Positions 56,476 to 64,000 of a DNA stretch of 64,000 nucleotides are shown here, in pieces. Made by a program: the position numbers and the translations under genes. Each line of letters starts with the position of its first letter. The first letter of the stretch is position 1. The notes under the pieces are model-generated. The model was not told the origin of the DNA and made no database searches. It saw nothing but the letters and a program-made list of their open reading frames with translations. The stretch lies in assembly GCA_946406115.1 (NCBI GenBank), contig OX291544.1, positions 28,165,521 through 28,229,520 on the forward strand, in the 5' to 3' direction. The DNA is from Apoda limacodes (Eukaryota > Arthropoda > Insecta > Lepidoptera > Limacodidae).

Positions 56476-59400
56476 CTGCAAAATAAACAAAAGGATTTCA
56501 AAAAATCGGCCAAGTACGAGTCGGACTCACGCACGAAGGGTTCCGTACCATTATCTATAAAAACAGTAAAAAAATCACGTTTGTTGTATGATAGCCCCTC
56601 TTAAATATTTGTTTAATTTTAATTTAACTATTTATTTTAAAGTGAATATACAACTAAATATTCTCTGAATATTTTAAGCGTCCACCTGTCCACTCCGTTA
56701 TCAATATCGAGCAATAAATCAAGTTTATTTTATGGAAGCCCCCTTAAATATTTATTTTATTCTGTTTTTTAGTTTTGTTTATATTTGTACCGCTATATTT
56801 GTTCTTATAGCGGCAACAGAAATACATCTTCTGTGAAAATTTCAATTTTCTAACTATTACGGTTCATGAGATACAGCCTGGTGACAGACGGACGGACGGA
56901 CGGACGGACAGACGCACAGCGGAGTCTTAGTAATAGGGTTCCGCTAATTACCCTTTAGGTACGGAACCCTAAAAAACTGCTGCACAAAAACCTTTTAACC
57001 TAAATAGCCATTTTACCAAATTGCAGTGAGATTTTAGAGGAGTTTTTCCCGCGAAAACTTAGGTTTCGGAATGAACTCCCTATCCTCATGTCGAGATTTT
57101 ACTTAGGGACTTTATTGTAAGGTACAGTGGGCAGCACTACTAGCTACCCTTAGTGGACTTTGACCTAAAGGCGAAAGGCAGCGAAAAAGACGTGAAAGTG
57201 GGATAGACATATTTTATTATTTCGTCCCACATTAGCTGTCTACAACCGTACATTATGGATGAATGACAGCACAGCAATGTAACGTCTCTTTCCTACGATT
57301 AATTTGTAGCTTAACTTTGTAGTTGCAGGTATGTAGGTGTGGGTAGCTTGATTTGTTGCCTTCTGTACCTCAAGAAAGAAGTGTGTCTTCAAGATTTGGT
57401 ATAACGTTCGTAATACTTTTACTTTTCTTACTGTTTTGAGTAACAGTGATACTCAGTAAATAAGGAAAAAAAGTGAATCATAGCCCCCTAAAACATATAG
57501 CTCTAGTGGTAAACATAGAAATTACTAAAATTTATATGTTTATGGATTTAATTTTTTATTTTTAATTTTTACTTTTATAATTTTTTGTTGTCACTTATTG
57601 GTCTACGATCGGATTGAAGATACACTAAAAAAACTGTACAATCAGTTTGCTGAATATTTTAAAATTACATTTTCTAACCTAACTATGGTGTTAATTATCA
57701 AGTATTTACCTTTAAATAGATAGTCTCAAGCTTAAATGAATAGAATTTAAATTATTCGAATCGATAAGCCGTTGCCGAGAATTCAGTTTACATATAAAAA
57801 ATCGAGATGGGTAAAAACCGCTAGTTTTTTCGTGAATTCGATAATTTTGAAAATGGTTTGTTATGGAACTGCGAAGTGGTCGACATAGAAGGCCCTATGC
57901 TGCCATCACTATATGGATGATAAATGCTTGATGATTCTTTTGGATAGCTCACGTCCACTGAGAGCACATTCAAATAGTTTGAAGGTGGTCTGGTTGATGG
58001 AGATGGCTTCGAAGTGGAAATAACATTTTCACACCCTCTGGTGTAACTTTTCTGCATTTATTTCTTTTTAGTTCGATAAGCACAAAAGATCGACACCTCT
58101 TTGCATTGGTGGTCAATTTTCGTTAGTAGCAAATAAGATGTAGCCCTTTCGTTTTAACTATGTTGTATTTTATGTTGATTGTCGGTGTCGGCATTTAATT
58201 GTATTGTTTTAAACTAGATTATTCCCGCGACTTTATCTGCGTGAACTTCAAAAAGAAAATGAAAGCTCTAAACTGTGGTTTTATCTAAAAACTATCGAAT
58301 TTTCTCCTTATTTCTCCTTTTGGGGCGGTTTTTCCCACAACGGTGATTCACATCAATCTAAATAAATAATGGATTCCTATACAAACTTCCAACCCCACTT
58401 TATTTTAATTTCATGAATTTCGCAATTTTTTTCTTGGTGCTTCTCGTACGTTATACTTAACAGAAATATTTCGTGCATTTCAAGCCCATAGACTATCAGT
58501 CAATCAGTTTACTCTTTTATACACACGTTTTGAAATATATAATAATAATAATAAATAATAAATATTTTTGGACATTACACACGGCGCCGTCTGGCCCCAA
58601 AGTAAGCAAAGCTTGTGTTATGGATACCAGACAACGGATACAGATACATACATATTTTACATAAATACACCCAGACTCAAGACGAACACAAATGTTTTTT
58701 GTTTTTTTTTATCACATAAATGTTTGTCCAACGCGGGAAGCGAACCCACACTCTGCGCAGCAGTCGGCCACTCTACCAACTAGGCTGCGTGGGAGTGGCT
58801 TCGTATCAATCAATCTAGCTTTTTTGAAGCAAAGTTTAGATCTAGCTTACTTAGTTTTAATCCAACTAAGTTTATTAATGCTAGCACAAGTAAATTTAAT
58901 CAGCTCAATAAGATTCTAAGTAAACCTGACTTCACTTATGAGTGCGATTAAGTGTTATAACGATAAGAATATAGGTTTTATGAGAGTAGAGTTTTTAAGA
59001 AATTATGAGGATCAGATCGACAAACAACAAAGCGATCTCGATGAATGTTCCATTTTAACCTTTTCAAGCACAGAGTTATTACTAAAGGTATATTTTTCTA
59101 AGTTAGGGTAACTCACATCAAAATAGAAATAGCAGGCAAAGTCATACAAGCACTGAACACGAACACTGTTCCACTGAACCATGTCACGGTATGAGAATAG
59201 AGTGTTGAATAAGTTGGGTCAAACACCAGTGCTGCCAGGGTCTCGACCAGGCTGAATAAGGAATTCATTTTCCCTGAAACATAACAGAAAAGGATTATTT
59301 TAGTTTCAGACAGATTTACTATTACGAACATTTTTATATCACTTTTATAATCCTATAAAAACGTTGTGTTTTTAAATTAATTTCATTATTGGTTGACACA

Positions 59401-62400
59401 CCAAAAATGGTCGCATGCGATTCGTATAAAAAAGGTTTTGGTATATTTTGCACATGCACAATGACATTGGGCGATTCTTTACTGGCCGACACGACATGAC
59501 ACAACCCCCGGCCTGGCACCGACACATGTCGATGTCGGCGCCGGCATGTCGTCGGCAGCAAGTCTCCCACTGGTGTCGGGCCGACACTTTCATGGATGTG
59601 TTTTGTGCACACGCAAGCTTCCATTTGTGCGAGCGAGTGGCGTGATCAGTGAACCCAGCCGATCATTAGTATATAACTAAAAGTCATACGGGAATAATTA
59701 AAAAAAGGCTTGTCTAGGTCATCAGTTAGATTTAGAAATAATCGGACGTACCCAAAACCGTTTTATTACACTTTGCGTCTTAAATATAATGAGTAAAATA
59801 CGCTGCCGTATATCGTATCGTTGTTGTCCATGTCTAGTGCAATTGGCCGTTCGTGTTGGGTCGGAACGAGTCGGTGTCGATCAAAATGAAGAATGCTATA
59901 CATTTTGCTACGTGACAGCCATGAATGCTGTAAAGTTTTTCCACGTCACCGCCATTTCTTATAATAGTGCAGTGCGAGTTTTTTATTCTTTTGACAAAAA
60001 ATCATACCTTTTCCAATTTTAAAAAGATAGAAGTTTGGCAAACCCGCTAAGCTTAAGTCTGATATAATTTTGTATGGGAATAGCTTAAGGGAAAAAGATT
60101 GGCAACTTAAAAAACATCTACAGTGAATTATATTGGAACACAGAGGGTTTATACTGAATGGAAAGTTCAAAGCTTTTTTAACCAAATAAAAAAGTTTTTA
60201 ATTCACTGATAGTTTATTACATACCTACTGAAAAATATTTTTAATTTTTCTTAACAAACTGCAACAAAAACCAAATGCCGTAATACATATCTTAATATAT
60301 ATAAATCTCGTGTCACAATGTTTGTCCTCAATGGACTCCTAAACTACTGAACCGATTTTGATCAAACTTCGTAAATATCTGTTATTTGATTCAACTTAAA
60401 AGATAGGATAGTTTTTATCTCGATATGTCAAGTGCGAGCCGGACTCGGGCACTATAGGTAAAAACCAACTTTCGCCGGGTACAGAGGGACGGCAGCGGAA
60501 CAACGTTCGCCGGGACCGCTATACTCTATCCACCGAAACGAGTTAATAGGGGAAAAATGAACTGGCATGTGATTGGTCGAACAATGACGTTAAGGCTGTG
60601 TTCACAGCGCGAGTTTTTTTAGTTTGTTCGTGCGACTCGTACTGTTCAGACGTGCTCACTGTGCTAGTGCAATCTATTATTTTATTTTTTGACTCGGCTT
60701 GTTATTTGGACTCTGGATAATTTTGTTACGTGTGACCCGGCTTTGTGATTGATTGCATTCCTAAAGACTTGGCGCTTGTATAACGGACTTTTTGAGTTTA
60801 CTGTCGATTTGCCTAAGTGAGATGGCCGACAGTTTACATGGAGGTAACTCTGTGGAAAAAAGGCGACGACGAGCCTTTTCCTCGACTGAAAAAACAATGA
60901 TATGGAACATGTATCAATCTATGAGGAGTTCCATGGAATCCCCTTCAAACAATGACGTCATGAAAGCTGTTGCATCATCTATGGGTGTTCATTGGATGTC
61001 CATCTATAGAATTCTGAAAGAGAAAGAAACTAAAAATGTTTTAAATTCACCCAAAAAAACAAGAAAACGTACTTTCATTGTAGACACAATCGACGACTTA
61101 ACTAAATGTGCTATAAGAAGAAAAGTTCACGATTTATTTTCCCGAAATGAGATACCGACATTGGACAAAATAATGAATTCAATAAATGAAGATGGTACTT
61201 TGGGGACATTCAAAAGATCAACACTTCATAAAATCCTTAAAATGATTGGATTTAGGTACATTAAAAGATGCAGGAACAGCTTATTGATTGATCGTGACGA
61301 CATATTTTTTTGGCGGAGGAATTATTTGCGGACAATGAAAATGGCAAGAGAAGAAAAGAAAAAAATATATTATTTGGATGAGACTTGGCTCAATGAAGGC
61401 CATACTACTACAAACGTATGGACTGATACAAATGTGAAAAATAAACGCGACGCATTCCTTGATGGCCTGACAACTGGATTAAAAAATCCTTCCGGTAAGT
61501 TCTTTAACATAATTCCATTGTTAAAACTGTCTTTGTCATTAATGCAATTCTTTGAAAAGGTTTGAATGTACCTGAGCGATCCTTAATTGGCGGCACTTAT
61601 TGTTTGTTATGTTATCTTAAACTGTGTGAGCGTTAACTTTGTATCAGATCATTCAATACAATTTTTTATTGTTCCAGGAAAAGGAAAAAGGTTAATAATT
61701 ACTCATATTGGAAGTGATGATGGATTTGTAGAAGGGGGCTTACACGTGTTCGAGTCAAAAAAGCAAGGAGATTACCATCAAGATATGAATGCCGAAGTGT
61801 TTGAGAATTGGTTCAAAAATATTCTTGAAAAGTTACATGATAATTGTATTATTGTAATGGACAACGCTTCGTACCACTCAAGAAAAGTAGAGCAAATTCC
61901 GACTGAAAAAAATAAAAAACAAGAGATAATTAATTGGTTGAAAGAAAAACAAATCCCCTTTCAGGATGATTTATTAAAACGAGAGCTACTGAATATCGTA
62001 AAAAATCATAAGGAGCAGTACGAGGCGCGTGTCGTAGACGAAATGGCGAAAGCTAAAAATAAAACTGTGGTACGACTTCCGCCGTATCACTGCGAATTAA
62101 ATCCGATAGAGTTGATCTGGGCTCAAGTTAAAGGACATGTCGCATCCCGCAACAAAACATACAAGATGGCAGAATTAAAAATGTTATTAAACAACTCAAT
62201 TCAAAATATTGACGCTGCAAAATGGAAAAAATGCATAAAACATGTCGAAGAGATAGTAGAACCGAAAATGAATGCCATGGACAGAAATGTGGAAACAATG
62301 ACCGAAACATTCATAATAAACGTGGGAAGTGACAGCGACAGTAGTGATACGTCGGAATAATTTAATTAATTGTATATGTTAAACTATTTAAATATACATA

Positions 62401-62884
62401 ATTTTATTTTAAAACATTGTCTTAATATTTTTCTTTCTTTCTCTAAGTTCAATACAAAATACTTAAGTGGTTTTAGTGCTTACTATTGAGCGCACAAAAT
62501 CATCGCATATGAACACACCTTAACTTTTTATCAGTATAGTTGACGCCCACTCACCTTTTTGTGTCCTTATCTTTTGTAAGGGATTGTGCGACAGAGACAA
62601 TGCTCTATTAACTCGTTTCGGTGGATAGAGTATAGTATAAATATATAAAAAAGCGTAAAGTGTCCACGACTCTTAGCTTTTTTCATTTTGGATCGATCTT
62701 GAATTTTTTATGAATTTTTTGAGTAACTTTTTATACGACTAAATTTCACAGTAATATCTTTAATATTAGTATAAACTTTTATTGTGACTTTGCTTCTTAC
62801 CCATTTCTTCTCTGTAAACCAGTTTTGAAACCATTGATCGAAGTGAAGTAAATGTTGTAGCATTGAGGATTTCGACGATCGGTA
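56343..62884 (-). CDS. SLC46-like MFS transporter, gene B (3' part; continues beyond window end)
   Basis: Minus-strand gene with three coding exons in the window: 62884-62801, 59273-59117 and 56475-56343, joined in frame through GT-AG introns (phases 1 and 2). The product reads PIVEILNATTFTSLRSMVSK, then GKMNSLFSLVETLAALVFDP, helices including TWFSGTVFVFSACMTLPAIS, and a polar C-terminal tail ending TEITRI. The MxSKLVxxxExGKxNSLFxxxExLxxLVFxPxYSxxY pattern is diagnostic of SLC46-type folate/heme carriers. It is the counterpart of the part of gene A that lies outside the window. Upstream exons were searched for up to 64000 and not found. The first intron here contains a whole transposon (60522-62632). 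Confidence 0.87.
56500..56973 (+). repeat. GGGTTCCGTA-type interspersed repeat, best preserved copy
   Basis: Starts TCGGCCAAGTACGAGTCGGA and CTCACGCACGAAGGGTTCCG, and ends GGTACGGAACCCTAAAAAAC, so GGGTTCCGTACC and GGTACGGAACCC form inverted ends. The middle has ATGAGATACAGCCTGGTGAC and a GGACGGACGGACGGACGGAC run. It is non-coding and dispersed: relatives here are at 7190, 19550, 20290 and 27100. The transposon class is not evident. It lies in the last intron of gene B. Confidence 0.8.
56974..57820. other. Gene B last intron, no recognised feature
   Basis: 57100-57400 is of mixed composition without a convincing frame; the remainder is AT-rich. Confidence 0.4.
57821..58057 (-). CDS. Unrecognised Ser/Pro-rich ORF in the last intron of gene B
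   Basis: A 78-codon frame on the gene B strand: MQKSYTRGCENVISTSKPSP, then STRPPSNYLNVLSVDVSYPK and a Ser/Thr-rich end PFSKLSNSRKN. The composition looks more protein-like than the surrounding AT-rich ORFs. A possible acceptor (ATGCAG) lies at its start but lacks a pyrimidine tract and has the wrong phase for joining to the 59117 exon. It may be a relic, an exon of a nested gene, or chance. Confidence 0.25.
   Translation of the reverse strand: MQKSYTRGCENVISTSKPSPSTRPPSNYLNVLSVDVSYPKESSSIYHPYSDGSIGPSMSTTSQFHNKPFSKLSNSRKN
58205..58420 (+). repeat. Short dispersed repeat piece (TTATTCCCGCGACTT type)
   Basis: ACTAGATTATTCCCGCGACT, then TTATCTGCGTGAACTTCAAA followed by CTTTTGGGGCGGTTTTTCCC is a text I associate with lepidopteran interspersed repeats. 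There is no second copy in this window to align it with, so the limits are uncertain. Confidence 0.4.
58562..58800 (-). mobile_element. tRNA-derived SINE, family 1, best preserved copy
   Basis: Minus strand: CAGCCTAGTTGGTAGAGTGG and CCGACTGCTGCGCAG (A-box region), then GTGGGTTCGCTTCCCGCGTT (B box), and a tail matching GGACATTACACACGGCGCCG on the plus strand at 58570. The A and B boxes form an internal polymerase III promoter. It lies in the last intron of gene B, same strand as the gene. Confidence 0.8.
59117..59273 (-). CDS. Gene B penultimate coding exon
   Basis: 157 nt; acceptor TTATGTTTCAG, donor GTGAGT. Encodes GKMNSLFSLVETLAALVFDP with TYSTLYSHTVTWFSGTVF and a final helix to PAISIL. 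Enters in phase 1 and leaves in phase 2. Confidence 0.88.
59274..60521. other. Gene B intron, distal part
   Basis: Contains a GC-rich patch with nested palindromes (59490-59590: GACACATGTCGATGTCGGCG and CCGGCATGTCGTCGGCAGCA), a dispersed repeat at 60299-60425 (ATATATAAATCTCGTGTCAC, then CTGAACCGATTTTGATCAAA), and at 60428-60455 a short head of the GGGTTCC family (TCAAGTGCGAGCCGGACTCG). No exon found. Confidence 0.5.
60522..60549 (+). repeat. Left terminal inverted repeat of the DD82E transposon
   Basis: 28 bp, TACTCTATCCACCGAAACGA then GTTAATAG, an exact reverse complement of 62605-62632. Preceded by TA. Confidence 0.88.
60822..62360 (+). CDS. DDE transposase, 451 aa, two exons (60822-61494, 61678-62360)
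   Basis: Cut-and-paste transposase. The ATG at 60822 (GAGATGG context) is used; the frame is open 30 bases further up but without ATG. A 183-bp intron with GTAAGT donor and TTATTGTTCCAG acceptor joins the exons in frame (NPSG|KGKRL). Domains: basic N-terminus, helix-turn-helix around residues 18-66 (VASSMGVHWMSIYRIL), a second one about 95-150, then the DDE_3-type catalytic core with YYLDETW (D186), VMDNASYH (D286) and ELNPIELIW (E369). The second and third catalytic residues are separated by 82 residues, against 34-41 in common Tc1/mariner families. I recall a DD82E group named Sailor; this fits but was not checked. All catalytic residues are present, with no frameshift. The C-terminus is acidic (SDSDSSDTSE). 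Confidence 0.9.
62605..62632 (-). repeat. Right terminal inverted repeat of the DD82E transposon
   Basis: 28 bp, CTATTAACTCGTTTCGGTGG then ATAGAGTA, an exact reverse complement of the left end. Followed by TA. Confidence 0.88.
62801..62884 (-). CDS. Gene B internal coding exon
   Basis: 84 nt; acceptor ...CGTTTTCAG, donor GTAAGA. Encodes PIVEILNATTFTSLRSMVSK followed by LVYREEMG. Enters in phase 1 and leaves in phase 1. No start-to-stop ORF covers it, so it is easily missed. Confidence 0.83.
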
Positions 62885-63599
62885 CTGAAAACGTTTAGAA
62901 ATTCAATAAATAACAATTTTATAAAGAAATATATATCTATAGTTTTTATTTTAGTTTTTTATATTATTAAGAAACTATCTCAAGTAATATAAACTAATGC
63001 GAACACAGGTTTTAGTTTCTTCGGCGAGGTTTTATGACGAAGTTATCTTTTACACCATCTTCTTCTTACTTGTCTAATTCGACACTTAAAAATCAAGAAA
63101 ACTACGATTTAGGCTCAAGCAAGAAAATAGTTTACTACTTATCTATTTTGATAAAGTTCATATTTCTGTATTTATGTGACAGTGGATTTTGGCTTTTTCA
63201 TATTTTGTTTTTTTTTGATTTAGAGTTCATAAATAAGAGAAAAAGGAAAAAATAGGATGTACGGTGTGCATTATTATAACATTTTGTCTCTGACAGTTAG
63301 TCTCAGGATGGCTATGGCGTACCCTAGAAAAAGAGATCCATTTCGATCAGTGTACAAATACATATTACACTATTGAAGCATACAAATAGGCACGTACGAT
63401 AGGCGCTTCTCTCGGTTTTATGTCGGTATAAAATTCAAATATTTATATTTAGACCTATGAAATTAGCAAATTTGCTTGGTCATATTAATATATATTTTAT
63501 TAAATAAGAATCAAAAGAATATCACTCTTAGTTTTCCAAACCATTATAATTATAGTCTAAAAATAGGATATCAGTTTTTTTTTTCTAAATGTTTTAATA
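62885..63599. other. Gene B intron upstream of the 62801 exon
   Basis: AT-rich. I searched the minus strand for the exon that should correspond to gene A exon 4 (IAILSRRF...MYLG) and did not find it, so it lies beyond 64000. Confidence 0.5.
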
Positions 63600-63958
63600 G
63601 CCAAACTATTACAATACTAGCTTTTGCCAGCAGCTCTACCCGCCCTAATTTGGTTTTGGTTTGGTTTGGGTAAAACTCTTAAGTCAACTTCTTAATTATA
63701 CTCGGACTTATAAAGTTTGCTTTAGCAAACTATAGTTTGTTTAAGCTCGATCATAGTTATTCCCGTGGGAACTTTTGGATTTTTCGAGATAAAACTATCC
63801 TATGTCAATCCCCGGGACTTAAACTATCTCCATACCAAATTTTATCTAAATCGGTACAGCCGCTTAAGCGTGTAGAGGAAACAGACAGACAAACAGACAG
63901 ACAGATTGACAGACAGACAGTCATAATTACTTTGGCATTTATAATATTAGTATGGATT
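63600..63958 (+). repeat. (GACA)n-tailed interspersed repeat, near full copy
   Basis: CTTTTGCCAGCAGCTCTACC, a TTGGTTTTGGTTTGGTTTGG run, AAACTATCCTATGTCAATCC, CCATACCAAATTTTATCTAA, then GAAACAGACAGACAAACAGA and the end ATTTATAATATTAGTATGGA. Relatives: 36945-37030 (head), 37320-37565 (tail) and 26885-26970 (reversed end). Non-coding. Confidence 0.75.
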
Positions 63959-64000
63959 AGCAAATCCACTTAATTAAGGTTTGAACTTTAACATATATTT

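Larger units (their letters stand above)
60522..62632 (+). mobile_element. Complete Tc1/mariner-superfamily transposon (DD82E transposase)
   Basis: The 2111-bp element has perfect 28-bp terminal inverted repeats (60522-60549 and 62605-62632, starting TACTCTATCCACCGAAACGA) and is flanked by TA at 60520-60521 and 62633-62634, the target duplication expected for this superfamily. It carries one uninterrupted transposase gene with an intron. Perfect terminal repeats and an open gene indicate recent insertion. It sits in an intron of gene B in antisense orientation. Confidence 0.88.

Noticed and set aside
58735..58795. tRNA gene on the minus strand
   Set aside because: A and B boxes are present, but the same sequence with its tail recurs at 14228-14482, so it is the head of a SINE.

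Overview
The window looks like an AT-rich lepidopteran (moth or butterfly) nuclear genome. The evidence is spliced genes with GT-AG introns, tRNA-derived SINEs, many LINE families of the jockey/CR1 type, RTE and BEL/Pao relics, Tc1/mariner-type transposons and the short GGGTTCCGTA-type and (GACA)n-tailed repeats that I associate with Lepidoptera. No bacterial, CRISPR or viral-genome features are present.

Host genes. Two genes on the minus strand encode proteins of the SLC46 (proton-coupled folate transporter-like) branch of the major facilitator superfamily. Gene A has its first four coding exons in the window (13456-12638, 6044-5894, 1567-1466, 516-379) and runs off the left edge. Gene B has its last three coding exons in the window (62884-62801, 59273-59117, 56475-56343) and runs in from the right edge. 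The two pieces are complementary: A shows the N-terminal part and B the C-terminal part. They point the same way and fit a tandem paralogue pair about 43 kb apart. I found no convincing host gene between them.

Layout. 1-13456 is gene A, with introns loaded by a GC-rich jockey copy cut off at its 3' side, a CR1-like LINE, SINE pieces and other relics. 13457-56342 is intergenic and almost entirely transposon-derived: two tRNA-SINE types, Daphne/jockey-like LINEs, a nested LINE/LINE/Tc1 cluster (22.6-25.8 kb), an RTE relic, a BEL/Pao relic, several copies of one jockey/CR1-type LINE, and a striking structure at 38.4-44.7 kb. That structure is an array of ATGGCGG-rich repeats in two opposing orientations, followed by an almost perfect 1.15-kb-arm palindrome. 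56343-64000 is the 3' half of gene B. One of its introns carries an apparently intact Tc1/mariner-superfamily transposon (60522-62632) with perfect 28-bp terminal inverted repeats, TA target duplication, one intron and a transposase with DD82E catalytic spacing.

How it fits together. The only cellular function visible is membrane transport by the two SLC46-like proteins. The remainder is mobile DNA, nearly all broken. The DD82E transposon is the one element that looks potentially functional. The palindrome is the feature with the most unexplained structure.
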